A DNA stretch of 64,000 nt, taken from NCBI RefSeq assembly GCF_900129665.1, contig NZ_FQWL01000001.1, positions 1,178,001 through 1,242,000 of the forward strand. Direction: 5' to 3'. The DNA comes from Flagellimonas flava. Lineage in GTDB: Bacteria > Bacteroidota > Bacteroidia > Flavobacteriales > Flavobacteriaceae. The notes under the pieces are model-generated. The model had not been told where the DNA came from, did no database searches, and saw only the letters and a list, made by a program, of their open reading frames with translations. Position 1 is the stretch's first letter; each line of letters opens with the position of its first letter. The position numbers and the translations under genes are program-made. This document shows, piece after piece, positions 1 to 8,620 of this stretch.

Positions 1-1838
1 ATATTGGAGTTTACTATCCTGAACTGGGGCTTTCCAATAATGAAATTGCGTCCATGGCCAGTAGCCAACACCTTTGTCAGGGATTCGGCAGATTGACCAC
101 TCGAGGGTCGCAGGACGAATATGTAGAATTGTTGAAAGGGGACATGCCCGCTTCCAACAATCTTTTTGATGGCATAAACACTACATGGACCCGGGTAAAA
201 GGTGGCGACGCTATTGGTAAGATTCTGGAAGGTGTGGAGTCGAACTTTAATTTTAGCGATCCTTCCCAACATTTGCCCGATTTGGTAAAGGCCTACCAAC
301 TCCTACAACAGATTGAGGACAATCATTGGAAAACACTTAAATCCGAGGAATTGAGGGAGCTTATTCTGGACTGTGCAGGACTCTATATGGAAGTTAGCAC
401 CGAATCAGGTTCCACTACTCCCGGGGATGCTGCCAAACTTAACATTGAGGTAGTGAACAGAAGTCCACAGCAAATTGGTCTAAAGGAAATTACCGTCACT
501 GGAGTAACTTCCAAATTGACTCCTAATCTGACTTTGACTAATAACAAAAAGGAAAATTTAACCTTGGATTTCGATATTCCTGCTGATGCCACCAGTTCCA
601 GTCCCTATTGGTTGGATAAACCTGGTAGTTTGGGGATGTACGTGGTGAACGAACAAGAAATGATAGGAAAACCTGAAACTCCAAGTGTCTTTCACGCTAC
701 TTTCTCCTTGGATTTCGACGGTTATCAGATAAACTTTATAAAACCCGTGATTCATAGATATTCCAAACCTGATAAAGGTGAGTTGTATGAACCCTTCGCG
801 GTACTTCCCTCGGTTACCTCCAAGATTGCCGAAGAGGTCATGATTTTTAGTGATGCCCAACCGCGTGAGGTATTGGTACAGGTGAGAGCAGGCAAAAACA
901 ATGTTTCCGGAACCGTGCATTTGGAACATCCCCAAGGTTGGACGGTACTACCTGAAAACGCCTCCTTTTCAATAGCCCAAAAAGGACAGGAACAAGCCGT
1001 AACTTTTCAGGTAACACCACCATCGAACGATAGTGAAGGGAATATTACTTCAATTGTTACACTTAATGGAAATGAATTTGACAAAGAGTTGGTTGAAATC
1101 GTCTACGACCACATTCCAAAACAGTCCATACTATTGCCGGCCGAGGCCAAAGTGGTGAGGATGAACATTCAGAAATCCGGGGAACATATTGGCTACATCA
1201 TGGGTGCCGGGGACAAAGTTCCTGAAAGCCTTAAACAAATTGGTTACCAAGTTCATACCATAGACCCCAACGATATCCAAAGTGGTTCTTTGGATAAATA
1301 TGATGCCATAGTGGTTGGAATAAGGGCCTACAATGTGGTGGAATCGCTAAAATTTAAACAGCCCTTGCTCTTCGAGTACGTAGAAAACGGTGGTAATATG
1401 ATCGTACAGTACAACACGGCCGGAAGATGGAGCAAACAATTTGAAAACATTGCACCCTACGACCTTACTCTATCACGGGACAGGGTTACGGATGAAACTG
1501 CCAGTGTAAGTATTATTGCCAATGACCATTCTTTGGTCAACTTTCCCAACACCATCAAGGAAAGTGACTTTGATGGATGGGTGCAGGAACGTGGACTTTA
1601 TTTTCCGAAGGAATGGAGTCAGGAATTCACTCCGGTGCTCTCCATGACCGATGAAGGTGAAACCTCGAAAGAAGGAAGCCTCTTGGTGGCACCATATGGC
1701 GACGGCCACTACATTTACACGGGACTAAGCTTTTTCAGGGAACTTCCTGCAGGAGTTTCCGGGGCGTACAAACTTTTTGCCAATATGTTGTCCATTGGAA
1801 AAAGTGAAGTGAAAAAAGAAAGCAATGTCAAAGGATAA
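1..1838 (+). CDS. PIG-L family deacetylase, large Bacteroidota type (3' part)
   Basis: The frame is open from base 3, before the first Met at 54, so the gene begins outside the window and 611 codons are visible. The first residues (SQGFG-like turn, then an RGSQDEYVELLKG stretch) match the end of the LmbE/PIG-L deacetylase domain in the roughly 830-residue Bacteroidota proteins. The middle looks like beta-sandwich modules. The last 220 residues resemble a ThuA/glutamine-amidotransferase fold (IVVGIRAYNV, ENGGNMIVQYNTAGRW). The catalytic AHPDDE motif would lie upstream and is not seen. The family removes N-acetyl groups from amino sugars; this secreted type probably works on glycans. A small membrane protein and a sodium symporter follow at once, which suggests deacetylation coupled to uptake. 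Family call is firm, substrate unknown. Confidence 0.85.
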   Translation, partial: IGVYYPELGLSNNEIASMASSQHLCQGFGRLTTRGSQDEYVELLKGDMPASNNLFDGINTTWTRVKGGDAIGKILEGVESNFNFSDPSQHLPDLVKAYQLLQQIEDNHWKTLKSEELRELILDCAGLYMEVSTESGSTTPGDAAKLNIEVVNRSPQQIGLKEITVTGVTSKLTPNLTLTNNKKENLTLDFDIPADATSSSPYWLDKPGSLGMYVVNEQEMIGKPETPSVFHATFSLDFDGYQINFIKPVIHRYSKPDKGELYEPFAVLPSVTSKIAEEVMIFSDAQPREVLVQVRAGKNNVSGTVHLEHPQGWTVLPENASFSIAQKGQEQAVTFQVTPPSNDSEGNITSIVTLNGNEFDKELVEIVYDHIPKQSILLPAEAKVVRMNIQKSGEHIGYIMGAGDKVPESLKQIGYQVHTIDPNDIQSGSLDKYDAIVVGIRAYNVVESLKFKQPLLFEYVENGGNMIVQYNTAGRWSKQFENIAPYDLTLSRDRVTDETASVSIIANDHSLVNFPNTIKESDFDGWVQERGLYFPKEWSQEFTPVLSMTDEGETSKEGSLLVAPYGDGHYIYTGLSFFRELPAGVSGAYKLFANMLSIGKSEVKKESNVKG

Positions 1839-1941
1839 TATGCAAAGTAAATTGGTATGGAAAAGGGAATACACGGTTGTATTGCTATTGAATGCCATTT
1901 ACATTTTGATTTTCTACTTCATAATGATGCTAAATAACTAG
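1825..1941 (+). CDS. 38-residue single-helix membrane protein
   Basis: A short frame overlaps the end of the deacetylase by 14 bases and stops 6 bases before the symporter start. It encodes a charged head (KREY at residues 13-16) and then about 20 hydrophobic residues (17-36), ending in Asn-Asn. This is one transmembrane helix with a probable cytoplasmic N-terminus by the positive-inside rule. A second Met at codon 6 (base 1840) would remove the overlap. Translational coupling on both sides suggests a real gene. The position beside a sodium:solute symporter recalls the small DUF4212 partner of the second symporter in this window, but there is no sequence likeness. Function unknown; a symporter accessory subunit is an inference. 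Confidence 0.6.
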   Translation: MSKDNMQSKLVWKREYTVVLLLNAIYILIFYFIMMLNN

Positions 1942-1947
1942 ACCTTA

Positions 1948-3654
1948 ATGGGGATATTAGATTGGATTGTCCTGGGCAGCACCCTGCTCTTTATAGTTGG
2001 TTACGGTGTTTGGAAAACCAAGGGCAGTAAAAATGTTGAGGATTATGTGATGGGCGGAAATGATGCCAAATGGTGGACCATCGGTCTCTCCGTAATGGCA
2101 ACACAGGCCAGTGCCATAACTTTTCTATCAACACCTGGGCAAGCATTCCATGACGGTCTGGGATTTGTGCAGTTTTATTTTGGATTGCCAATGGCAATGA
2201 TTGTCATCTGTCTGGTTTTTATTCCTATCTACCGAAAACTAAAAGTTTATACGGCCTATGAAATGCTTGAAGGGAGGTTCGACCTTAAAACCCGGACCTT
2301 AACAGCCATTTTGTTTTTAATTCAACGGGGATTGGCAGCGGGGATAACCATTTTTGCTCCATCCATAATTCTCTCGGCGGTACTAGGCTGGGATTTACGC
2401 ACCCTTAACATCATCATAGGAATTTTGGTGATTTTATACACCGTTTCCGGTGGCACCAAAGCAGTCAGTGTTACGCAAAAGCAGCAAATGTTCATCATCA
2501 TGGTGGGCATGTTCTTTGCTTTCTTTTTTATATTAGGTTCCCTTCCCAACGGGGTATCCTTTGGCGAAGCATTGAAAATAGCCGGTGCCAACAACAAACT
2601 ACAAATTTTGGATTTTAGCTTGGACACCAATAATCGCTACACTTTTTGGAGTGGGATAACAGGTGGATTCTTTTTGGCCCTAGCGTATTTTGGGACCGAC
2701 CAAAGTCAGGTGCAACGTTATCTGTCGGGAGAATCTGTCCGCGAAAGCCAATTAGGGCTTATTTTCAACGGAATTTTCAAAATCCCAATGCAATTTTTCA
2801 TCCTTTTGGTAGGTGCGATGGTCTTCGTTTTTTACCAATATAACCACTCCCCTATAAACTTTAATCCTGCCGCTGCCGAAGCTATTCAAAACTCGGAATA
2901 TGCTGAAGATTACCGTATTTTGGAAGAAGGCCATGTGGCTTTGGAACAGGAAAAGAAAAAGGCCCAAGAAGCATTTTCAACAGCTTTGAGCCTTAAGGAA
3001 TATAACGCTATACAACAGGCAGAACTGGATATTCTAAAAATTAACCAGAGGGAGAGAGCTAACCGGGATGCAGCCAAATCCCTTATAGCCAAAGCGGATA
3101 GCTCTGTGGAAACCAATGACAAGGATTATGTTTTTATCCATTTTATCTTGGACAATCTTCCTGCTGGTTTAATCGGCCTCTTATTGGCTGTAATCCTCTC
3201 AGCCGCCATGTCGTCAACGGCCTCGGAGTTGAATGCACTTGGGACCATTACAGCTCTTGATTTATACAAAAGAAACAACACAACTGAAAAGGATGAAAAA
3301 CACTACCTCTGGGCCACCAAAGGTTTTACCTTAATTTGGGGTGTTCTTGCAATCATAATTGCCTGTGTGGCTAATCTTTTCGATAATCTTATTCAGTTGG
3401 TAAATATTATTGGCTCCATTTTCTACGGTAACGTATTAGGTATATTTTTGCTGGCCTTCTTTTTCAAGTTTGTAAAAGGAAATGCCGTATTTGTTGCGGC
3501 CCTCGCCACCCAGGTCATTGTGATTATTGGTTGGTATTTGGACTGGATGTCCTATTTATGGCTCAACGCCTTTGGATGCGGTTTGGTAATTATCCTGGCC
3601 CTAATCATTGAGAGTTTTGACGGATTTCTAAGAAAACCTCCAATCAAGGCGTAA
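1948..3654 (+). CDS. Sodium:solute symporter (SSS family)
   Basis: A 568-residue inner-membrane protein with many hydrophobic helices. The N-terminal GxxxWWTIGLSVMATQASAITFLSTPG segment is typical of the sodium/solute symporter family (SGLT/PutP-like), and the GTDQSQVQRYLS stretch near residue 250 is the family signature. It uses the sodium gradient to take up a sugar, amino acid or acid. A hydrophilic, coiled-coil-prone insertion of about 90 residues (roughly 300-395, rich in Glu, Lys and Ala) separates two helices; this occurs in several Bacteroidota members. It is the last gene of the deacetylase operon and ends at a strong hairpin. Substrate cannot be read from sequence; a deacetylated sugar is plausible. 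Confidence 0.9.
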   Translation: MGILDWIVLGSTLLFIVGYGVWKTKGSKNVEDYVMGGNDAKWWTIGLSVMATQASAITFLSTPGQAFHDGLGFVQFYFGLPMAMIVICLVFIPIYRKLKVYTAYEMLEGRFDLKTRTLTAILFLIQRGLAAGITIFAPSIILSAVLGWDLRTLNIIIGILVILYTVSGGTKAVSVTQKQQMFIIMVGMFFAFFFILGSLPNGVSFGEALKIAGANNKLQILDFSLDTNNRYTFWSGITGGFFLALAYFGTDQSQVQRYLSGESVRESQLGLIFNGIFKIPMQFFILLVGAMVFVFYQYNHSPINFNPAAAEAIQNSEYAEDYRILEEGHVALEQEKKKAQEAFSTALSLKEYNAIQQAELDILKINQRERANRDAAKSLIAKADSSVETNDKDYVFIHFILDNLPAGLIGLLLAVILSAAMSSTASELNALGTITALDLYKRNNTTEKDEKHYLWATKGFTLIWGVLAIIIACVANLFDNLIQLVNIIGSIFYGNVLGIFLLAFFFKFVKGNAVFVAALATQVIVIIGWYLDWMSYLWLNAFGCGLVIILALIIESFDGFLRKPPIKA

Positions 3655-3658
3655 AAAA

Positions 3659-3678
3659 ACCCACGCGTTTGCGTGGGT
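3659..3678. terminator. Hairpin terminator between convergent genes
   Basis: An 8-bp perfect GC-rich stem (ACCCACGC / GCGTGGGT) with loop GTTT begins 4 bases after the symporter stop codon and is preceded by a run of seven A. Read on the minus strand the A run becomes a U tract, so the hairpin suits termination of the DUF2911 gene; it probably also stops symporter transcription. Confidence 0.8.
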
Positions 3679-3703
3679 CAGTTCTATTAAAAGGTGTGCA
3701 GGT

Positions 3704-4546
3704 TTACAGCGCTCCCCATTCTTTAAGAGACTTTTTGTTCAGCTCTACATAATCAGAGTTTCCAGCCTCTTCAGCAACTTTCATGGATCTTTTAGCCGCC
3801 TCGATGGCTCCTTTTTTATCTCCCAATTTGGCATAGATCAAAGATTGTCTTCTCATCACCCAAAATGCTTCTGGTCGCATTTCCACAGCCTTATCAATCC
3901 ATTCTTTGGCCTTGGCCAAATCCTTCCCTTCCTCATAGTAATAAGAAGCTGCCGAATAATATTCGTTCGCCCCAGGGCCTGCCATCACAGCGTCGATGCT
4001 TTTCTGGGCTTTGGCCAGTGTAGGAACCTCAAACTTGACACCCACATAGGCATTTTCCCAAATCATACCCAATGTCGCTCCGTTGTTGTGTAAATCGTCA
4101 ATCGTAATTGTAAAAGTCTCAACAGCCATAGGCATCTGATACGCTTCAACAGTAGTCTTAGCAGCCACCTTGCTGTCATCCCATTCTCTTGGAGTGCCCC
4201 AATTGTTGGCGTCTGCATAGAAAATCACTTCCCAGGAGGACTCACCAGGCTTGGTATACAACGCATAAGTTCCTGCTTTCATCTCTTGACCATCAACCGT
4301 AACGTCATCACTAAAAGTAACTTTTGTATTTTGGTTAGCACCAGTTCTCCAAAGATCACCGTAGGGCACCAAATCTCCAAATACTTTTCTTCCTCGCATG
4401 GAAGGTCGGGCATATTCCACCACTACTTCTGTAAGACCCACGGTCTGTTTAAGTTTGGATGATGGGCTGGGTTGAGGTGTCTGTAACTGTGCTTCCATGG
4501 AAACGGAAAGAAGCGCTACAAACACAAATAATGCTAATTTTTTCAT
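3704..4546 (-). CDS. DUF2911 domain protein with C-terminal TPR region
   Basis: A 280-residue exported protein. Residues 1-19 form a signal peptide (MKKLALFVFVALLSVSMEA). Residues about 25-175 show the DUF2911 pattern: VEYARPSMRGRKVFG, then VPYGDLWRTGANQNT and a TYALYTKPG turn. The C-terminal 100 residues carry two or three TPR-like helical pairs (YYEEGKDLAKAKEWIDKA, AKLGDKKGAIEAA). DUF2911 is common in Bacteroidota and has no established activity. Transcribed alone, with a candidate -7 element upstream and a terminator downstream. Family call firm, role unknown. Confidence 0.9.
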   Translation of the reverse strand: MKKLALFVFVALLSVSMEAQLQTPQPSPSSKLKQTVGLTEVVVEYARPSMRGRKVFGDLVPYGDLWRTGANQNTKVTFSDDVTVDGQEMKAGTYALYTKPGESSWEVIFYADANNWGTPREWDDSKVAAKTTVEAYQMPMAVETFTITIDDLHNNGATLGMIWENAYVGVKFEVPTLAKAQKSIDAVMAGPGANEYYSAASYYYEEGKDLAKAKEWIDKAVEMRPEAFWVMRRQSLIYAKLGDKKGAIEAAKRSMKVAEEAGNSDYVELNKKSLKEWGAL

Positions 4547-4576
4547 GTAAATGGTGTTTTAAATTTGTTAGTGAAA

Positions 4577-4584
4577 CAAAACTA
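4577..4584 (-). promoter_or_regulatory. Candidate -7 element for the DUF2911 gene
   Basis: CAAAACTA on the plus strand reads TAGTTTTG on the minus strand, which fits the Bacteroidota TAnnTTTG consensus. It lies about 30 bases before the start codon. No TTG was found at the usual -33 distance, so support is modest. Confidence 0.4.
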
Positions 4585-4649
4585 AATATAATGGCAAGTT
4601 GCGATTGTTAAGAAAGACTTAAAAACAAAACACAGGAAACAAATCTATT

Positions 4650-4683
4650 TTTGTTTAATCTTTTTTATTTTTTATTAAACAAA
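4650..4683. promoter_or_regulatory. Perfect 10-bp inverted repeat, operator of the photolyase operon
   Basis: TTTGTTTAAT (4650-4659) and ATTAAACAAA (4674-4683) are exact reverse complements separated by 14 bases of almost pure T. The right arm ends 5 bases before the -7 element, so the dyad covers the place where a -33 box should be. That arrangement fits a MerR-type or other dimeric regulator. Related photolyase/SRPBCC cassettes in Bacteroidota are often light-induced through MerR-family regulators (family knowledge); the regulator is not in this window. Confidence 0.65.
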
Positions 4684-4688
4684 TTTAT

Positions 4689-4696
4689 TATCTTTG
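4689..4696 (+). promoter_or_regulatory. -7 promoter element of the SRPBCC-photolyase operon
   Basis: TATCTTTG matches the Bacteroidota TAnnTTTG consensus exactly. It is only 6 bases before the ATG at 4703, so the transcript would start at or within a base or two of the start codon (leaderless or nearly so). No TTG lies 19-20 bases upstream, consistent with dependence on an activator at the inverted repeat. Confidence 0.65.
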
Positions 4697-4702
4697 TAAG
4701 AC

Positions 4703-5200
4703 ATGAAAATCTACCGGTTACACAAAAAACAGTATTTACCCATTTCCAAAAAGGAAGCCTGGGATTTTCTTTCCAATCCAAAAAATTTGGCGACCATTAC
4801 CCCGGACCACATGGGATTCAACATCCTTTCAGGTGCGGAAAAGAAAATGTATCCCGGTCAGATAATTCAGTACATTGTGAAACCATTTCCATTTTACAGC
4901 ACCAAATGGGTCACTGAAATTACACATGTAAGGGAAGGTGAATATTTTGTTGATGAACAACGTTTTGGGCCCTATGATTTGTGGCATCACAAACATTTTA
5001 TTGTTGAAAAGGGCACTGGGATTGAAATGGAAGATATTATCGATTACAAATTGCCTTTAGGGATTTTAGGCCGAACGGCGCATTCGCTTTTTGTAAAGCG
5101 GCAACTGGAGCAAATTTTCGAGTATCGCGAACGGCAACTGAACAAATTATTCGCTTCCAACATTGCTGAAGACAGTCATTTGACACTAAAACCTGTCTAG
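4703..5200 (+). CDS. SRPBCC-family ligand-binding protein
   Basis: A 165-residue cytosolic protein of the SRPBCC (START/Bet v 1) fold. The N-terminal PISKKEAWDFLSNPKNLATITP is the standard first helix and loop of this superfamily, and the end (LFVKRQLEQIFEYRERQL) is the long C-terminal helix. Members bind lipids or other hydrophobic ligands. This subfamily is often found next to photolyases and carotenoid genes in Bacteroidota and proteobacteria. Here it lies 33 bases before a photolyase and shares its promoter, which points to a role in the light response. The ligand is unknown. Confidence 0.85.
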   Translation: MKIYRLHKKQYLPISKKEAWDFLSNPKNLATITPDHMGFNILSGAEKKMYPGQIIQYIVKPFPFYSTKWVTEITHVREGEYFVDEQRFGPYDLWHHKHFIVEKGTGIEMEDIIDYKLPLGILGRTAHSLFVKRQLEQIFEYRERQLNKLFASNIAEDSHLTLKPV

Positions 5201-5233
5201 GAAGTCCATACTATCAAGCTATAGCACAATTCT

Positions 5234-6544
5234 ATGACCGGGCCCGTTTCCATTTTCTGGTTTAGACGAGACCTTAGACTCGACGACAATGCGGCTTTGT
5301 ACCATGCACTAAACAGTAATTGTCCTGTACTCCCTATTTTTATTTTTGATACTGAAATACTTCACAAACTTCCCAAACAAGACGCCCGTGTTTCCTTTTT
5401 TTACGGTTGTCTTCAAAAAATCAATACTGAACTTAAAGCAAAACATAAAAGCGGATTAGCTTTTTATAAAGGAAAACCCCTGGAGGTTTTTACAGAACTC
5501 ATCCAACAATTTGAGATAGCCTCCGTATACACCAATCACGATTATGAGCCTTACGCTCAAAACCGTGACCAATCCATACGTGAATTACTTGGAGCCAATA
5601 ACATCGCTTTAAACACCTTTAAAGACCAGGTCATTTTTGAAAAGGATGATATTGTAAAGGATGATGGGCGACCTTATGTTGTATACACCCCGTTTAAAAA
5701 GCGCTGGAAGGAAAGCTTTAACCCCATTGAACATCTCAAGGAGTTTGATACGCGAAGCTACTTCCATAATCTTTTAATCGCCTCCGACCTTCCCCAAATA
5801 TCACTTCGAGAATTAGGTTTTGAACCCTCAAAGATTGTGGTTCCAGATTTTGAACTTTCGCCCAGTTTGATCAGCAACTATGAGCATACAAGAAACATTC
5901 CCAGTCTCCACCGAGGTACCTCAAGATTAGGACCACATCTAAGGTTTGGAACCATTTCTGTCCGAAAGGCAGTAAAAAAGGCCATTCAAGAAGAGAACGA
6001 GACTTTTTGGAACGAACTGATATGGCGCGAGTTCTTTATGCAAATTCTATGGCATTTTCCCCATACGGTCACCAAGGCCTTCAAACCCAAATACGACCGC
6101 ATCCAATGGCGAAACAACGAGGCCGAGTTTAACCTATGGAAAATTGGTCAGACGGGGTACCCCCTAGTAGATGCAGGTATGCGGGAATTGAACGCGACAG
6201 GCTATATGCACAATAGGGTACGAATGCTGGTGGCAAGTTTTTTGTGCAAGCACCTTCTTATCGATTGGCGTTGGGGTGAGGCTTATTTTGCCCTAAGACT
6301 ATTGGACTATGAACTGGCCAGCAACGTGGGCAACTGGCAATGGGCCTGCGGTTCAGGGGTTGATGCAGCACCATATTTTCGGATTTTCAACCCTACTCTA
6401 CAGCTCACCAAATTCGATCCAAAGGGTGGTTATGTAAATAAATGGGTTCCTGAATTTCAAGAACTTACCTATCCCCCAGAAATCGTTAACCACAAAATGG
6501 CCCGCGAACGCTGCCTAAAAGTCTATAAGGACGCCGTGGGTTAA
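5234..6544 (+). CDS. phrB: Deoxyribodipyrimidine (CPD) photolyase, class I
   Basis: A 436-residue cytosolic flavoprotein that repairs UV-made pyrimidine dimers with blue light. The N-terminal antenna domain starts with FWFRRDLRLDDN (residues 8-19). The FAD domain shows TSRLGPHLRFG (229-239), NELIWREFF (260-268), MHNRVRML (325-332) and NVGNWQWACGSGVDA (364-378), all class I hallmarks. Length is within the normal 430-480 range; DASH cryptochromes are usually longer and carry other motifs. It is the second gene of the operon with the SRPBCC protein. No terminator was found after it. Confidence 0.93.
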   Translation: MTGPVSIFWFRRDLRLDDNAALYHALNSNCPVLPIFIFDTEILHKLPKQDARVSFFYGCLQKINTELKAKHKSGLAFYKGKPLEVFTELIQQFEIASVYTNHDYEPYAQNRDQSIRELLGANNIALNTFKDQVIFEKDDIVKDDGRPYVVYTPFKKRWKESFNPIEHLKEFDTRSYFHNLLIASDLPQISLRELGFEPSKIVVPDFELSPSLISNYEHTRNIPSLHRGTSRLGPHLRFGTISVRKAVKKAIQEENETFWNELIWREFFMQILWHFPHTVTKAFKPKYDRIQWRNNEAEFNLWKIGQTGYPLVDAGMRELNATGYMHNRVRMLVASFLCKHLLIDWRWGEAYFALRLLDYELASNVGNWQWACGSGVDAAPYFRIFNPTLQLTKFDPKGGYVNKWVPEFQELTYPPEIVNHKMARERCLKVYKDAVG

Positions 6545-6653
6545 AGGTTTTTCAGTACTTTTAAGTGTTGATACTTTCTTAAAGGAAAGAAATCTCTTCT
6601 TCTACTTTCAGAGGATGTTACCGGGTTTTAGACTAATTCAAATATCACATATA

Positions 6654-8081
6654 ATGAAACAATTCTTTACACTTTTAATCTTGTGCTTGCTTTCTGCCAA
6701 CCTTGGGGCGCAAAAAATGAATTCTACCAAAAAAGCGATAATCGCTTCCATTGAAGACCATAAAGAAAACCTAATCAAGGTCAGCGATTCCATTTGGGAG
6801 TATGCCGAAACTGCTTTCAATGAATCCAATTCGGCGGAAGTGCTTGCTTCTTACGCCGAAAAAAATGGGCTTACGGTAACCAGGGGTGTGGCAGATATCC
6901 CTACTGCATTTACGGCCACCTATGGTTCTGGGCAACCAGTGATCAGTGTTTTGGGGGAATTTGATGCCCTTCCTGGACTTTCGCAAAAAACGGTTCCCAC
7001 CAAGGATCCAAGAATAGACGGAGCACCAGGTCATGGTTGTGGACATAATTTGTTTGGAGCGGCTAGTTTGGGTGCTGCCATTGCCATTAAGGAGCAAATT
7101 GAAGCAGGTAAACTCAAGGGGACAGTTAAGTTTTTGGGTACTCCGGCCGAAGAAAAGTTCTTTGCTAAGGTGTGGATGGTGAAGGCCGGACTTTGGGATG
7201 ACGTTGATGTTAACATCAGCTGGCATCCTGGCGCCAATACGGAGGCTGATGTTCAAAGCGGCCTTTCACTAATTGACTTTATCGTAGAATTCTATGGACA
7301 GGCCGCCCATGCTTCCGCAGATCCATGGAACGGACGCAGCGCTTCCGATGCTCTTGAGTTATACACCAACGGAATGAACTACTATAGAGAACATATCAAA
7401 CCCACATCCAGAATACATTATCATATCCAAGATGGAGGCCAGGTAGTCAACGTAGTCCCTGATTATTCCAGAATTTGGGTTCGGGTTAGAGATCCAAAAA
7501 GAAAAGTAATGCTACCCACTTACGAACGCGTAAAAAAAATGGCTGAAGGCGCCGCCATCATGGCCAATGTGGATTATAAAATCTCACTGGTTTCCGGAAT
7601 TTATGAGATGTTGGTGAACCGTTCCGGAGGGGAAATCATGCAAAAAAACTTAGAACTGCTGGGTCCCATAACCTATACTGAACAGGAAATTGCATTTGGT
7701 AAGGGTATCCAAGAAGCCACCGGCAAACCACAAGTGGGAATGGACAGTAAAATTGAACCCTTGAGAGAAACAGAAAAAAATCCTGGCGGAGGTTCAACAG
7801 ATGTAGCCGACGTTAGTTGGAATGTACCCAACATTAACCTAAGCGTAACCACAGCACCCAAAGACACCCCTTGGCATTCTTGGGCCGTGGTAGCCTGTGG
7901 TGGAATGAGCATTGGCCATAAAGGAATGATCTATGCCTCCAAGGCTATGGCGATGACTATGGCGGACCTGTTTGAAAATCCAAAGTTGGTGGCCAAGGTC
8001 AAAGAGGAGTATAAAACCCGTAAGGGTGATGAGAAATATGAGGCCATGATCGATGGACCTCCCCCTATTGGGAGCAACTAG
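6654..8081 (+). CDS. M20-family amidohydrolase, AbgB-like, exported
   Basis: The start at 6654 is chosen because it gives a clean signal peptide (MKQFFTLLILCLLSANLGAQ); the frame is open upstream to 6615. The 475-residue product has the metal-binding GHGCGH (126-131), the Glu pair at 166-167 and a His at 191, then the dimerisation domain and a second metal site near the end (GGSTDVADVSW, HSWAVV). The closest family is the p-aminobenzoyl-glutamate hydrolase subunit B/amidohydrolase group, which cuts amide bonds of aminoacyl or peptide substrates. The signal peptide puts it in the periplasm. A small secreted protein follows 7 bases later. Substrate not predictable. Confidence 0.88.
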   Translation: MKQFFTLLILCLLSANLGAQKMNSTKKAIIASIEDHKENLIKVSDSIWEYAETAFNESNSAEVLASYAEKNGLTVTRGVADIPTAFTATYGSGQPVISVLGEFDALPGLSQKTVPTKDPRIDGAPGHGCGHNLFGAASLGAAIAIKEQIEAGKLKGTVKFLGTPAEEKFFAKVWMVKAGLWDDVDVNISWHPGANTEADVQSGLSLIDFIVEFYGQAAHASADPWNGRSASDALELYTNGMNYYREHIKPTSRIHYHIQDGGQVVNVVPDYSRIWVRVRDPKRKVMLPTYERVKKMAEGAAIMANVDYKISLVSGIYEMLVNRSGGEIMQKNLELLGPITYTEQEIAFGKGIQEATGKPQVGMDSKIEPLRETEKNPGGGSTDVADVSWNVPNINLSVTTAPKDTPWHSWAVVACGGMSIGHKGMIYASKAMAMTMADLFENPKLVAKVKEEYKTRKGDEKYEAMIDGPPPIGSN

Positions 8082-8088
8082 AATTTAT

Positions 8089-8607
8089 ATGAAAAAAATA
8101 ATATTCCTAAGCCTGCTTTTTGCAGGCTTAGGAAACTTACAAAGTCAGGAAAACCAACTTTCTTTTTTTGAACCTTTGGTGGGCAAAACCTGGTCCGCCG
8201 AGGGAAATTGGGGAGATGGTTCCAAGTTTAAGCAGGATATTACGTTCCGATACGACCTTGGCCAAACGCTGGTCATAGCAGATTCCAATGGCTATACCAA
8301 CAAGGAACAAACAATCTACGGTCCCCGGAATCATGGTCTTCGTAAATTTGATGCCGCATCAAATACCATTAAGTTTTGGGAGTTTGATGTGTTCGGCGGA
8401 GTTACCGAGGGTACGGTTACCGCCAAAGGCAAAGACATTGTCTATACCTACGCCTATGGGGAATCCTTAGTAACCGATTATTGGGAATTCGTGGATGATA
8501 ATACCTATAATTTTATTGTAGGGAGCTATGAAAACGGGGAATGGAAACAGAAATACCTGAGTACCCAATTCACTACTCCAAAAACTTCAGAACCAAAGCA
8601 CGATTAA
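8089..8607 (+). CDS. Secreted protein of unknown function (lipocalin/DUF1579-like)
   Basis: The start at 8089 gives a signal peptide (MKKIIFLSLLFAGLGNLQSQ) and a 172-residue product; an open frame extends upstream into the previous gene but would bury the signal. The mature part is beta-rich with a FFEPLVGKTWSAEGNWGDG opening, then alternating strands, as in small lipocalin-like or DUF1579-type barrels. It is 7 bases after the M20 peptidase and probably cotranscribed. Codons 6-15 contain a perfect 11-bp inverted repeat (see separate entry). I do not recognise a defined function. Confidence 0.75.
   Translation: MKKIIFLSLLFAGLGNLQSQENQLSFFEPLVGKTWSAEGNWGDGSKFKQDITFRYDLGQTLVIADSNGYTNKEQTIYGPRNHGLRKFDAASNTIKFWEFDVFGGVTEGTVTAKGKDIVYTYAYGESLVTDYWEFVDDNTYNFIVGSYENGEWKQKYLSTQFTTPKTSEPKHD
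8106..8132 (+). repeat. Perfect 11-bp hairpin inside a signal-peptide coding region
   Basis: CCTAAGCCTGC (8106-8116) and GCAGGCTTAGG (8122-8132) are exact reverse complements around a TTTTT loop. It lies 15 bases after the A of the ATG of the secreted protein. There is no U tract after it, so it does not look like a simple terminator. It could hinder translation initiation or stabilise the upstream message. Confidence 0.7.
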
Positions 8608-8620
8608 CTAAAAATAAGCT

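Noticed and set aside
6771..7256. Long open frame on the minus strand inside the M20 peptidase
   Set aside because: It is antisense to a clear gene, has no family motif or signal, and its codons only mirror the plus strand.
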